Shown here: piece by piece, positions 1 through 33,984 of the stretch | Numbering within the stretch: the first letter of the stretch is position 1 | How the letters are laid out: every line of letters starts with the position of its first letter | Assembly: GCF_014356525.2 (NCBI RefSeq) | Contig: NC_052507.1 | Coordinates: 8,557,398 to 8,621,397, forward strand | DNA length: 64,000 bases | Source: Nilaparvata lugens | Lineage: Eukaryota > Arthropoda > Insecta > Hemiptera > Delphacidae | Reading direction: 5' to 3' | The notes under the pieces: model-generated | Told to the model about the DNA's origin: nothing | The model's input: only the letters and a program-made list of their open reading frames with translations | Databases searched by the model: none | Program-made: the position numbers and the translations under genes

Positions 1-177
1 ATTTCCAAAAACACAATACACGAATAAGAAATACAATATACAACATATTTTGGAATCCCCCTACTAGACTACCTATATTATTCCAACAACATCTTCTTCA
101 CTTTAATATTGGGGTTCAAATTCATTTTATTTCAATAAAGTAAATTTTAATATGTTTTCTATTTGTTCCAATTTTAG

Positions 178-21178
<21,001 letters not shown>

Positions 21179-21440
21179 AACGTCAAACCCAACCGAAATA
21201 CGCGTTAGAATTAATCGAGTTGAATGTCTAACTTTGTAATAATATCTCGGTTGTTGACATAGATAGAAACTAATAATTTTAGTATTCTCCAAAAATTTCG
21301 TTTCGCTTCATCCAAATTAATTAAATGAATAGAATATTATTTCAATTTATTTTTAATCATAGTAGATAGGAGATCATTTATGAATGAAATGGATGATACA
21401 ATGTCTAAGAAATACAAATAAACTTGAAACGTAACTTGTT
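21179..21440 (+). other. Probable 3' UTR of rols/TANC with poly(A) signal
   Basis: AT-rich sequence follows the stop codon. A canonical AATAAA at 21417-21422 is the first plausible polyadenylation signal, about 240 nt after the stop. The true 3' end may lie further on. Confidence 0.5.
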
Positions 21441-23008
21441 GTCATATCCACCTTACTAATCTAACTTGCATTACTGCGGTCACGTGTTGAAAACAACACA
21501 CCTTCAACTACAGTAAGAAAGATTAATCAAGTGGATTTGGCAACAAAAACAAAGAGTTCCAATCATGTAGAAGTCCCACAGCAACAATATATGTATTCAA
21601 CAAAAAATACAACTTGGTTTCCAAAGAAATTTTAGAAAAAAAGATGTTCCACTCCTGGAATCATTGAAAATCAATAGTTATCTTGAACTTGAAGTGAGAA
21701 ATTTACAAAAAAAATGTTTCCATCACATAATATTGTAGCTTTCACAAGTTCAACACTTTGTTGTAATGATTATCAACCAATTTTGTGTTTAGAAACAGAA
21801 TAGTTTTGAATAATGTTGAATTTTCCAGCGACTTTTAAGTTTTGTTTGTTCTTTGAAACTATGGGTAAGCCAAAACAGTTCCTAAGATTTAGTTTAACGT
21901 GGTGTTGAGATTGCTTTCTGTCATGATATCGATAGATGAGTAGTTTTTCTATGGAATGAATTGATTTTCTACGTTTTATTTATTTTTGTGTTTGCCATCG
22001 GATCATAGGAAATCAACTCATAGCCTACATATTAGTGGTTTGTGAAATGAGAAAGAGATAGTAAATTGAAATCGTATAATTGAGATATGAGAATGTAATA
22101 CATCAAAGAAAATATTAAGCTATATCGCTATCAAATATACTAGCATTATGGTTTTATTAGACTGTTTTACCAAAGTTGATAGGATTCTAAAATTGATATT
22201 CCAGGATTCCTATAAAAAAGCTTGAAAAATTTCATGACTGAGAGATTTTCCATATTTTATTCTTACTGATTCATTGTAGGGATCGACGTCAATTTTTTCT
22301 GAATGTTTGTCACATTCTTTGAAAAAACTTGACACTGCTCTTTTTTGATTACTTACCAATATAGCAGATATCCAATATTTTTCTATATAATGCATAAAAC
22401 TGATGAGTAGTGTGACTTTTAATCTAGAAGTACGGTATTGTCATTTCTTGTAGCCTACTCACACCGTGTTGATATAATGATTGACTGAAGGATTAATGAA
22501 GGATCAATCGCCTATATGTTAATCGTTGGTTGTGCCTAACTGTAGATAGAAAATATATAAATTTTATAGATTTATTAATGAGTTAAAATTGCATATTCTA
22601 ATTCTCTAACTGTGTTTGATTGTAGAATCTCTTGAATCCCTGTTAAAGAAGTATTAATAATGAATTTTTATTCATCATACACTTGAATTTTACTCCAAGA
22701 ATACTGGTTTCAATATTGGATTCACCAGAATTATTAATGAATGATAAGACGATTCGATATTTCATTTAAGTGAAACGATTTTTCCATCACACATATTTTA
22801 TAGATGATAACTTTGTATGTTCTTATGTTTAAATTCGTTATGTTGTATTATACTCTCAATTATTATTTATTGCTATGTTATATTATTTCATAATTATATA
22901 TTCGTTTATAATTTGTCTGATTTTTATTGTTTGATGCATAATTATTATTATTTTATCAGAAGACAGTTGTCTTTCAAATTCCAGCGGTTTATTTCTGTGT
23001 AAAACTTT
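21441..23008. other. Intergenic, nothing recognised
   Basis: AT-rich sequence with stop codons in all frames. I see no exon-like GC islands, repeats with copies elsewhere in the window, or RNA genes. Confidence 0.5.
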
Positions 23009-23369
23009 TTGTATATTTATTTGTTTTCAAAATGATAACTTGTACATTGATCATCACCAAATTAGTAAAGCTTTAATGAATGGAATAAGATTTTTCTACG
23101 TTTTTTATCAATTTCATTTATGTTATGAAAGTTCTATGTTGGAGGATTGTACAAAATCCTTATTGAGATGGATTTTATTCCTCAATTTTTACTTTTAAAT
23201 TTTCTGTTTATTGATGGAAGTGTTCCAACTAGTTTATTATTCCACTGATATACATGTAGTATCTAAGAAATTCAAACACATACAACTCATACAAATAAAC
23301 AAAACAATTTGCCTCTCATTACTTGAGGAGAAAATGACTTTGAAATACAACTGTCACTTTTTTAGATAC
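23009..23369. repeat. 360-bp duplicated segment (copy 2)
   Basis: The second copy of 20102-20461, in the same orientation. Small indels only. Confidence 0.9.
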
Positions 23370-23886
23370 AACAAAAATATTCATTTACCGATGTTCTTAT
23401 CATTGATCTTGGTATATATTGTACTGTTCGTACATGCGAGAAAATGATGAATCAATCATTATTGAAATTCGAACTAAATGTACTGTATTTTCAGATATAA
23501 CACACAATAGACAAATAAGTTATGTTTCAGAACTGTTTCAAATAATCCAGTTTAATTGTAATAATACTTTAATAAGTAATAATATTATTACTGTCAACTT
23601 TTCATGATTATATGAGATGCCATAGTTGTTATCTAACCTCTGTTGTTCAGAAGAAAATATTATAACAGAAAATAATCGTTTGTATTTGAATTTAACTTGA
23701 GAAACTTTGTAATCTAATTACAAGGAAAATAAAAATGAATTTCTACTGCCATTATTCTGATTTTTTTCTTTCATTATTTTGAACATACTAATTCTATCAA
23801 CAGATTCAGTCAGCTACATGATTTAATAGCATACAATTACCTAGTGTTATACTAACATTATCAGTACCGTATCTACTCAAGTATTA

Positions 23887-24586
23887 TCTATATATATAAA
23901 AGCGAAATGGCACTCACTCACTGACTGACTGACTGACTGACTGACTGACTGACTCACTCACTCACTCACTCACTCGCATAACTAAAAATCTACCGGACCA
24001 AAAACGTTCAAATTTGGTAGGTATGTTCAGTTGGCCCCTTAGAGGCGCACTAAGAAATCTTTTGGCAATATTTTAACTATAAGGGTGGTTTTTAAGGGTT
24101 TAAAGTTCGTCTTCTAGCATATATATTCTTCTTATTCCAATCTCTTAATTATAATTGAAATTTCCTTATCATATGTTTCTATAGAACTATAATCTAGATA
24201 GAGTACCTCTTCAAAACAGTTGTTAACTGGCAACTGAATTAATAAATTTTGTCAGGTTGGCATTAAGTTGAGTTGACTTTGTTAGGTTGGCACCAAGTTG
24301 AAGATTTAAATGCATTTATCGCGGAAAAATTGATTGGGCACTGCTACTTCAATACTGGGAATATTATATTACTAGCCGTCTGGCTCGCTTCGCTCGCCAT
24401 ATCCGTCTAGCTAGGGGGCTCCGCCCCCTGGACCCCCGACTGGATTGTCCTAACATATGATAAAAATACTCAAATGAAAAATGCAGGCGAGCGAAGCGAG
24501 CCTGCTGATCTCATTCTTGGACGATCCAGTCGGGGGTCCAGGGGGCGGAGCCCCCCTGGCTAGACGGATATGGCGAGCGAAGCGAG
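23887..24586 (+). mobile_element. Non-autonomous Helitron, copy 2 (3' tip lost)
   Basis: It starts TCTATATATATAAAAGCG after an A, with an expanded ACTG/ACTC microsatellite at 23918-23975. It matches copy 1 through TATGGCGAGCGAAGCGAG and then stops, lacking the terminal CCTGACGGCTAG. Confidence 0.82.
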
Positions 24587-24599
24587 TAATATAACTCAA

Positions 24600-25079
24600 G
24601 AATAGGAGTGAATTTCGCCAATGTGTTGACATATTATTGTTCCTGTCGTCAAGTACTATCATTCCTGAGAGTTCGAGCGATTTTAATTTTTTGACCATTT
24701 TTGCAAAACTCCATAATGTTTTATCTACTGATTTCATGAAAAATACAAATCTCCCAGGTTTGCTTCATATTCGGGCTATGGATAGAGGTTGACCTAACAA
24801 GTGTTGTGCTATAATATGAGACGTTTCGCTACAATACAGATAGAGTTATTCACGGACACATAGAATCTATACTCCACTCACAGATCACAAAAATCACTCA
24901 ACTTCAAATGCTTATAACTCAAGAATAGAAGCGAATTTCTCCAATGTGATGCCATATCACATTGTTCACATTGACTTTATATAATACCTTTGCTAAACAA
25001 AAACTGCCATTATAACGTGGACCACACTATAGAAGAATTTATTTTTAGAATAGAATAGAATTTATTGTTTCTCATAAAC
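24600..25079. repeat. Degenerate repeat related to the 186-bp satellite
   Basis: Phrases such as ATAACTCAAGAATAG and CCTGAGAGTTCGAGCGA recur here and at about 32150-32225. It contains a 3' scrap of the palindromic MITE at 25005-25026. Confidence 0.5.
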
Positions 25080-28000
25080 AACAATACAATATTACATATC
25101 AATCCTGAAAGTTTGTGCGATTTTAATTTTTGACCTTTTTTGCAAAAATTCATGAAAAAGTCCTTGGTTTTTCTCATTTTATTGTGAAAATAAAAATAGC
25201 TCAAACTTCTTGACCTCATCTCTCCTTAATGCGAGGAACAAGAATCTGGAATAAGATTTGCAAAATTCGCTACCGTTTAGGAAATATAGACGTTTGATAA
25301 TTTGCAAATTTTATGTTTGAAGCTGCATAACTCACTCTGTATAGTAGCTGGGGGTGCCAAATTTGGCTCCAACATATCTCAGGTAGAGATTCTTCTATGG
25401 TGCAAATTTCAGCTGATCTGAGATTATTTTTTTACTGTTCCAAAATGCACGATTAGTCCATGGTTTTTCTCAGTTTTTTGGGAAAAAAATTCGGTCAATC
25501 TACATGACCTTATGCTCTCTGATGCGAGGAATACAAATCTCGAATCAGATTTGCAAAATTCCTTACCGTTCAGGAGATATGACCATTTGAAATTTTCATG
25601 TTTACACCTTCATAACTCACTCTGTATAGTAGCTGGGGGTGCCAAATTTGGCTCCGACATTTCTCACGTCAAGCTTCATCTATGGTGCAAATTTCAGCCA
25701 AATCTGTGATACTTTTTGTTTCAGTGTGTTTCACTATGGTTTTTATCAATTTTTTGTGACAAATAAAAATCACTTAAACTTTGTGACCTTATGCTCTTTG
25801 ATGCGAGAAACACGAATCTGAAATCATATTTGCGAAATTTCTTACCGTTCAGGAGATATGACCATTTGAGAATTTTTTTTTCAGCTTAATAACTCACTCT
25901 GTATAGTAGATGGAGGTGCCAAAGTTGGCTCTAAAATTTCTCACGTCAAGCTTTATCTATGGTGCTAATTTCAGCCAAATATGTGATACGAATCTGAAAT
26001 CATATTTGCGAAATTTCTTACCGTTCAGAAGATATATATGACCATATTTCAGCCAAATCTGAGATACTTTTTGTTTCAGTGTGTTTCTCGATGGTCAGTC
26101 CATGGTTTTTATCAATTTTTTTTGACAAATAAAAATCACTCAAACTTTGTGACCTCATGCTCTTTGATGCGAGTAATACGAATCTCGAATCAGATTTACA
26201 GAAATCGCTACCTTTCAGGAAATATAGGCGTTTGATAATTTGAATATTACATGTTTGAAGCTGCATAACTCACTCTGTATAGTAGTTGGAGGTGCCAAAT
26301 TTGGCTTGGACATTTCTCAGTTGAAGCTTCATCAATGGTGCATATTTCAGACAAATCTGAGATTATACTTATTCTACTGTTTCACGATAGTGAATCCATG
26401 TTTTTTTTCAATTCTTTGTGAAGAATAAGAATCGCTCAAACTTCGTGATCTTTTGGTCTTTGATGCGAGAAACACGAATCTGGAATCAGATATGCAAAAT
26501 TCCTTACCATACAGGGGATATGAACAAATTCCAGCCTAATCTGAGATACTTATGTCTCAGTGTGGTTCACGATGGTTAGTCCATGCTTCCAATAAATTTT
26601 TTGTGGGAATGGAAATCGCGCAAACTCTATGATCTTATGCTCTTTTATGCGATAAACTCGAATCTGGAATCATATATGCAGGATTACTCACCGTTCTGGA
26701 GATATGACCAAATTTCAGCCAAATCTGAGATACTTCTTGTCTCAGTGTGGTTCACAATGGTAAGTCCATGATCCAATCAATTTTTTGTGAAAAAAAATCG
26801 CTCAAACTTTGTGATCTTATAGTCTTTCATGAGAAAAACACGAATCTTGGTTCATATTTGCAAAATCCATTACCGTTCAGAATATATGAACGAATTACTG
26901 ACAAATCTGAGATATTTCTTGTCTCAGTGTTGTTTACGAGTCCTTGCTACCAATCAATTATTCGTGAAAAATGAAAATCGCTCAAACTTTGTGATCTTAT
27001 GGTATTCCATGCGAGGAACACGAATCTGGAATCATATTTGCTAAATTACTTACCGTGTAGGAGATGTGACCAAATTTCAACCAAATCTGAAATACCTCCT
27101 ATCTCAGTATGGTTCACGATGGTTAGTCCATGCTACCAATTAAATTTTTGTGAGAAATGAAAATTGCCTCATTTTTTTGATCTTATGGTCTTTGATGCAA
27201 GAAACACGGATCTGGAATCATATTTGCAAAATTCCTTACCGTGTAGGAGATGTGACCAAATTTCAGCCAAATCTGAAATACCTCCTATCTCAGTGTGGTT
27301 CACGATGGTTAGTCCATGCTACCAATTAAATTTCTGTGAGAAATGAAAATTGCCTCTTTTATTTGATCTTATGGTCTTTGATGCAAGAAACACGAATCTG
27401 GAATCATATTTGCTAAAATCCTTACCGTTCAGGAGATATAACCAAGATTAAGCCAAAACTGAGATACTACTTGTCTCAGTGTGGTCCACGAATGTTAGTC
27501 CAAGCTACCAATAAATGTTTTGTGAAAAATGTAAATCGCCCAAACTTTGTGATTTTATGGACTTTGATGCGAGAAACACGAATTTGGAATCATATTTGCA
27601 AAATTCCTTACCGTTCAGGAGATATTAACAAATTTCAGCCAAATCTGAGATACACCTTGTCTCAGTATGTGGTCACGATGGTTAGTCCATTCCAATCAAT
27701 CAATCAACCAATTAAATTTCTGTGAAGAATGGAAATTACTCAAACTTTGAGATCTCATGGTCTTTTATGCTAGAAACAAGAATCTGGAATCATATTTTCA
27801 AAATTCCCTACCGTTCAGGATATATGACCAATTATCACCCAAATCTAAGATACCTCTTTTCTCAGTGTGGTTCACGATGGTTAGTCCATGCTTCCAATCA
27901 ATTTTTTGTGGAAAATTGAAATCTCTTAAACTTCGTGATCTCATGGTCTCTGATGCGAGAAACACGAATCTGGAATGATATTTGAAAAATTCCTTACTGT

Positions 28001-28470
28001 TCAGGAGATATGACCAAATTTCACCCAAATCTGAGATACTTCTTGTCTCAGTGTGGTTCACGATGGTTAGTCCATACTACGAATCAATTTTTTGAGACAA
28101 ATGAAAATCGCTCAAACTTTGTAATCTTATGGACTTTGATGCGAGATACACGAATATGGAATCATATTTGCAGAATTCTTTACCATTCAGGAGATATGAG
28201 AGAAATTTAAGTCAAATCTTAGATACTTCTTGTCTCAGTGTGGTTCACGGTGGTTAGTCCATGCTACCAAACAATTTTTTGTGAGAAATGAAAATCGTCA
28301 AACTTTGTGATCTTATAGTCTTTCATGGGAAAAACACGTATCTGGAATCATATTTGCAAAATTCCTTACCGTTCAGGAGATATGAAGAAAATTTCAGTCA
28401 AATCTAAGATACTTTGTGTCTCAGTGTGGTTCACGACTGTTAGTCCATTCTTGTCAATCAACCAACCATT
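25080..28470 (+). repeat. Degenerate satellite, 186-bp unit (plus a longer early form)
   Basis: The anchor GATGCGAG/GATGCAAG recurs at 27194, 27380 and 27566, and again at 27952 and 28138, each step 186 bp. Earlier anchors (25521, 25800, 26166, 26462) are 279-366 bp apart because those units carry an extra block of roughly 90 bp around AACTCACTCTGTATAGTAG. Although 186 is a multiple of three, every unit has stops in all frames, so this is not a repeat protein. Confidence 0.85.
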
Positions 28471-28707
28471 TTCTTCATCTGTTTCCAGAATTCAAATGAC
28501 GTAAATTATCTTGGAAACTCCGAAAGAATGGTCGGATTTGTTTGATTTTGGTACCAAATTAAAGTGATATTTGATGAAATTGAAAATAAAGACACATTAT
28601 CAACTGAACTAAACACATATAGTATTTAATGTGTGTAAGCATTAATCGGTAATGCCTCAGTTACCACTTGCTATGTTTTAACTTCCTGTTACATTTCTAA
28701 AATACAA

Positions 28708-29173
28708 ATGAGCTCAGTAGTCATATAAATCATGAGAAATTTGAATTTCCTGCTCAAATAGTATATAAATCATGAGAAATTTGAATTTCCCGCTCAAATA
28801 GTATAAATCATGAGAAATTTGAATTTCCCGCTCAAATAGTATAAATCATGACAAATTTGAATTTCCCGCTAATAGTATTTCCCGCTAATCCCGCTCAAAT
28901 AGTAGCTCATTTGCATTATTAGAAATGACCAGATTTCTACCAGGGCATCAGAAACATGCAAGAGGTACACAAACTGGATCAGTGTTGCGGGTTGCCTATG
29001 CTTGCATTGGAAGGCGTTGAAAAAAAAACCTGCTACCTCTTCAAGTGTTCTGAAACCCTTGTACAGAATTAAAACCAACCTACCAGGGCAACAGAAACAT
29101 GCAAGAGGTACTTACTGACTGATTTGAGCGGGAAATTCAAATTTCTCAGGATTTTTGTGACTACTGAGCTCAA
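28708..29173. mobile_element. TIR element inside the satellite
   Basis: Inverted ends TGAGCTCAGTAGTCA and TGACTACTGAGCTCA extend inward through AAATTTGAATTTCCCGCTCA. The left side has three to four tandem units of about 38 bp (ATAAATCATGAGAAATTTGA). The middle carries a repeated CAGAAACATGCAAGAGGTAC. Confidence 0.75.
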
Positions 29174-29329
29174 TTTATTGTATTGGATGAGAATTAGAAC
29201 AGCACAGCAGAAAAAAGCAACATTTTTCATGAATCCAAAAATTAATTAAAATCGCTAAAACTCTCAGCAATGATATAATCAATATTTGACGAGAGAAACA
29301 ATATAATATCATCACATTGGCGAAATTCC

Positions 29330-29720
29330 TTACCGTTCATTAGATATGGCCGTTTGAAAATTTGCAAAATTCATGTTTGAAGCCACATAACTCATCCTGT
29401 ATAGTAGCTGGAGTGCCAAATTTGGCTCCGACATTCCTCAGGTCAAGTTCCATCTATTGTGAAAATTAGCGCCAAATCTGAGATACTTTTTTGTCTCTGT
29501 GTGTCTCACGATGGTTAGTAGTCCATGCTTCCAATCAAATTTTTTGTGGAAAATGAAAATCGCTCAAGCTTTGTGATCTCATGGTCACTGATGCGATAAA
29601 CACGAATCTGGAATCATATTTGCAAAATTCCTTACCGTTCAGGAGATATGACCAATTTTCAGCCAAATCTGAGATACTTTTTGTTTCAGTGTGTTCCACG
29701 ATGGTTTTCCATGATTAACA
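29330..29720 (+). repeat. 186-bp satellite, resumed
   Basis: Two more satellite units (TTACCGTTCAGGAGATATGA, anchor near 29590) follow the TIR element and its flank. Confidence 0.8.
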
Positions 29721-30048
29721 AAAATTCTTGGTAGCGCAGATTCTAAGGAGCATACATAATTGCAGTGTTTTTCCTGCAGAAATTTTTAGGGGAGAAAAAA
29801 TGAAAAGCGACTGAGCTAGTTAAGTGCGCATCGTGACACACTAAATCTTTGTAAATTATGCCCAGGGCTATAGTCGGGAACCCGGGTATATATATTGTAT
29901 TTTAACACTCCCCTGCTGAAGGAGCTTCCTTCGGCTAAGGCCTAGAAAGCGCATCATGCTCACACGTGTCTTCTCCGATTTCTTTCTCTTTCTCTGAGTT
30001 ACTGGTCCTGTTCTTTATTGTTTTCTTTCTCTCTGTTTTGCTACGCAC
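29721..30048. other. Nothing recognised
   Basis: Moderate-GC sequence including AAGGAGCTTCCTTCGGCTAA. No open frame, repeat copy or RNA gene that I can support. Confidence 0.4.
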
Positions 30049-30049
30049 A

Positions 30050-30740
30050 TGTTACTCCTTGAATTTCCACTGATTTTTCTCCTTTCCAACCTCTTTGCCT
30101 TACTACTCACATTTATTTATCAACTCCCACTGATCTTCCTCCTTACATACCTCTCTGTCTTGCTACTTACATTGATCCTTACATTTACACTGCTCTTTCT
30201 CCTTACATACCTCTCTGTCTTGCTACTTAGATTTATCCTTACATTTACACTGCTCTTTCTCCTTACATACCTCTCTGTCTTGCTACTTACATTGATCCTC
30301 ATATTTACACTGCTCTGTCTCTTTTCCTACGTCTTTGTCTTGCTACTTACATTTATCCTTACATTTACACTGCTCTTCCTCCTTACATACATCTCTGTCT
30401 TGCTACTTACATTGATCCTCACATTCACACTGCTCTGTCTCTTTTCCTACGTCTTTGTCTTGCTACTTACATTTATCCTTACATTTACACTGCTCTTTCT
30501 CCTTACATACCTCTCTGTCTTGCTACTTACATTGATCCTCACATTTACACTGCTCTGTCTCCTTTCCTACGTCTTTGTCTTGCTACTTACATTTACACTG
30601 CTCTTTCTCCTTACTTACCTCTCTGTCTTGCTACTTACATTTATCCTTACATCTACACAGCTCTTCCTCCTCGTCTACCTCTCTGTCTTGCTACTTACAT
30701 TCATCCTTACATATTCACACTGCTTTTTCTCCTCGTATGA
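30050..30740 (+). repeat. 60-bp minisatellite
   Basis: About eleven units containing CTCTGTCTTGCTACTTACAT. Because 60 is a multiple of three the array stays open over 235 codons, giving a repetitive Leu/Phe/Thr-rich hydrophobic peptide. There is no initiation context or homology, so I call it a repeat and not a gene. Confidence 0.8.
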
Positions 30741-30749
30741 GAAGAAGAC

Positions 30750-31445
30750 AAAATAAAAGAAATGGAGAAGTAGAAGAAGGAGAAGAAGAAGAAGCCTGTG
30801 GTTTGTTAAATGCTTCAACTGTCAATGGGTAATTGTTGGTCATAACATAAGACTGAGAGAAGCCAGTGTGAAGTGGAATTGAGCAGTGCAATATTATACT
30901 ACGATTGTGATTGGCTAAAACTGCGGCGACTTGGCGCGTAGACGCTGAACAACTTTAGAGTGGTGCGCCTCGCACTGCATGTCCAATGCAGCAAAGTGAT
31001 GCAACACATAGAGAGTGATTCAACTGGTGACTCGCAAACATATTTTTATCAGTTCGCTAGATGGCTGGAACAACACTTCAGGCTAGATAGATGGACAAAG
31101 GTGGGTGAGGAGGTGGAGTGGGGGAATAAGAATAAAAAGAACAAGAAAAGTAAGGAGAGAGACGTAGAAGGTGATGACTGAGAAGAAGAACAAAACATAG
31201 AAGAAGTGGGAGAAGAGGAAGAGGAAGAATTGGGAGAATTAGAAGAACAACATGACGGAGAAGGAAAAGGCGAAGGAGTAGGAGGAGGAGTAGGAGAAGA
31301 AGAAGGAGGAGATGGAGAAGAAGAAGAAGAACAATAAGAATAATAATAATAATAAGAAGAAGAAGAAGAAGAGGAGATATTATCTGTGGCTTGCTACAAG
31401 CTTCAACTTTCAATTGGTGATTGTTGGTCATGACAAAAGCCTAAC
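30750..31445. repeat. Homopurine (GAAGAA) tracts with a duplicated flank
   Basis: GAA-rich stretches at 30760-30800 and 31160-31370. The following sequence (GCTTCAAC..TCAAT, ATTGTTGGTCAT) is present after both tracts, indicating a duplication of tract plus flank. Confidence 0.7.
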
Positions 31446-31732
31446 TGAGGACTCTCTCTTATAGTGTCTCTAGTGAGTAAAGTTGTCAGAGTAGGGTCGA
31501 ATCACTCACTCAGCATATTCATGTAAGTTACAATCGAATTGGTAGTTAGTTATTTGCCTCAGGCTGTTGCCTCACAACATTGATTCCAACTCTACAATGT
31601 TGCATCTCGTCTACCTTTCGAAAGTTCACATCCGAATGAAATAGAGATACAGTGAGAGATCCATAGAGATAGATGGATTTTATTATATCACAGGACAACT
31701 TTACATGGAAAAAGTTTCAGTCATTACGTTAT

Positions 31733-32016
31733 ATCATAGAGAAACAATAGCATAAGTGGATATCCCATGGTATAGGGAATTTTATGTCGCAATTTTTATT
31801 GTTATCTCAAGCCGATTACTGTCGATTATTGTCAATTTTTACTGATTTGTTGGGGTAAGAGTGAATGAACGGCACGATTTGAGAAGCTACCAGCGTCACA
31901 CAGCTGCATGGGAAAAGAACTACGTGAACTATCGGCTTGGGATAACAGTAAAAGTTGCGACATAAACGCCCTATACCATGGGATATCTACTTATATGCTA
32001 TCGTTTCTCTATGGCT
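31733..32016. mobile_element. MITE family A, copy 2 (full length)
   Basis: Inverted ends begin CATAGAGAAACAATAGCATA and finish with the complement ATGCTATCGTTTCTCTATG. The inner arms share CCCATGGTATAGGG. The arms total about 95 bp. Confidence 0.82.
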
Positions 32017-32237
32017 ATATTGTCAGCAATATTATCGAAGTAAGTCAAATCCTATCAAAGATAGGAAATCTAATGCATATTGAAGATGTTCTGTAGTTCA
32101 AAACGATAAGTTTTCATTATCCTAGATAGATTTCAATAAAATGGATCAATCAGTAACAACATTCGTGAGAGTTTAAGCGATAAAAATTTTGACTATTTTT
32201 GCAAAAATCCATGATTTCATGAAAAATACGGAAACAA

Positions 32238-32795
32238 CAAAAATCTGGTGTGGCGCACTCACATAACTTTCCTTGCCGTTATGAAAATTGATCACCTGAC
32301 GCTAGTGTTCCCGCGCATCTCAAGTCTACTATTCGAAGATTTGAGCCAGCTGGTGACAGGACAATAACGTTGGAGACACACGAGGTCTGCTATCTCTTCA
32401 TAGTGAATCATTTAATAGAATCAACAGTTGCCAACAGTTTGCAATGATTGGATAATCAAATTTTCTCAAATTTCGAGCTTATTTTCAATTTTAGGTGAAA
32501 ATGTTACTAAACATTAATTATAGAGATTTTCATGCTCAATATTTTCCACTTAGAAATTTTTGTTTGAATTGTATCTGAAGCCTGATAATTGGGAATCTAA
32601 AATCAAACTTTGCATTGATGGGGCAAAGCTCCTGAAATTTTTACAGATATGGGACTTGTGGCAGTTGATAGAGCTTATCAATGACTATACTAGGTATGAA
32701 TTTGATCAAAATCGTTCAAGCCGTATTTGAGAAAATCGCGAAAAACCCTGTTTTTGACAACATTTTCGCCATTTTAACCGCCATCTTGACATTGC
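32238..32795 (+). repeat. AC-tailed dispersed repeat, copy 3 (3' part replaced by TTC array)
   Basis: The 5' end and body match the other copies up to GCCGCCATCTTG, after which the sequence switches into a TTC array where the AC tract should follow. Confidence 0.8.
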
Positions 32796-33130
32796 ATTCT
32801 CTTCTTCTTCTTCTTCTTCTTCTTCTTCTTCTTCTTCTTCTTCTTCTTCTCTTCTCCTTCTTCTTCTTCTTCTTCTTCTTCTTCTTCTTCTTCTTCTTCT
32901 TCTTCTTCTTCTTCTTCTTCTTCTTCTTCTTCTCCTGCTTCTTGTTCTTCTTCTTCTTCCTTTCCTTCTTCTTCTCCTCCTTCTCCTCCTCCTCCTCCTC
33001 CTCCTCCTCCTCCTTCTACCCCTTCTCCCCCTACTCCTCCCACTCCTTCTCCTGCTCCTCCACCACCTCCTCCTTCTTATTCTTCTCCTTATTCTTGTTC
33101 TTCTTCTTCCTATTTCTCCTTTTTCTTCTC
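32796..33130. repeat. TTC/TCC homopyrimidine array
   Basis: Nearly uninterrupted TTC units grading into CTC/TCC units. Apparent long open frames on both strands are low-complexity artefacts. Confidence 0.9.
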
Positions 33131-33419
33131 CTTCATCTCATTATCAATATCTTCATCTCTCTAAATCTCTTTCCAGACTCTCGTTCCATTTTTATTTTCG
33201 CATCTCTTGATGTCTTCATTTCAAAAATGACACCACTATCAAGTTAGCTTCCTTCGGCAGCATCCGCTCAAAAGCTATTCTAAACTCATCAGCACTTCTT
33301 TGAACGATCATTTCGAGATGAATAGCATTAAAGTTAATGCAAGCCTTCACATAGACGTGGTAGAGTGTAGGAGAATGAATAGCAAAGGGAAGAAGGGGAT
33401 TGTTCACACTATTCTTCCT

Positions 33420-33560
33420 TTTTGCGTCCTCTTCCTCCTTTTCTTCCTCCTTTTCTTCCTCCTTATCCTCCTCCTACTCCTCCTACTTCTCCTCTTCCTC
33501 CTTCACCTCCTCCTCCTCCTCCTCCTACTTCTCCTCTTCCTCCTTCACCTCCTCCCCACC
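33420..33560. repeat. CTC/TCC array
   Basis: CCTCCTTTTC and CTCCTCCTC units. Low complexity. Confidence 0.85.
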
Positions 33561-33654
33561 AGAGAAAGAGAGAATTTGAGAGTCCGACAGAGAGAGAAAA
33601 ATTTGAAAGAGAGTGTGAGTGAGAGTGAGGGAATGAGATAAATTTTGAGAGAGT

Positions 33655-33945
33655 CCGACAGATTGATTGATTGATTGATTGAGTACTTTATTCATGTAGA
33701 TTACAACAATATATACTGGCTTATACACTTATATAAAATAGCTTACAATACAGCAAAATTATAGATGAATTTACATAATATAGACTAAGAAAATAATTAT
33801 TGAACTGTATATGATATGAAAAAGTAATTTGTAATATAATAACTATAGATAATTATATTGTTATGCATCTACATAAATTGGCGGAGCTTTGGTTTTCTTC
33901 GGAAAGAATATTAGAAATATCCTCCCCACTAACTCTCTACCAAAC
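33655..33945 (-). mobile_element. Short LINE 3' end (duplicate of the LINE at 34 kb)
   Basis: GATTGATTGATTGAGTACTT leads into a sequence matching 33985-34275 almost base for base (TACTGGCTTATACACTTATA, AAATTGGCGGAGCTTTGG). The flank GTGAGTGAGAGTGAGGGAAT precedes both copies, pointing to a tandem duplication of about 330 bp. Confidence 0.8.
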
Positions 33946-33984
33946 TGTGAGTGAGAGTGAGGGAATGAGAGTCCGACAGAGAGA

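Noticed and set aside
26583..28210. Repeat-protein gene suggested by similar 60-75-codon open frames (ETRIWNHICKIPYRSGD-like)
   Set aside because: Each frame is one satellite unit ending in a stop; no unit-to-unit reading through and no splice pattern.
30049..30756. 235-codon hydrophobic open frame as a membrane protein gene
   Set aside because: It is a 60-bp minisatellite, also open on the other strand; no homology or gene structure.
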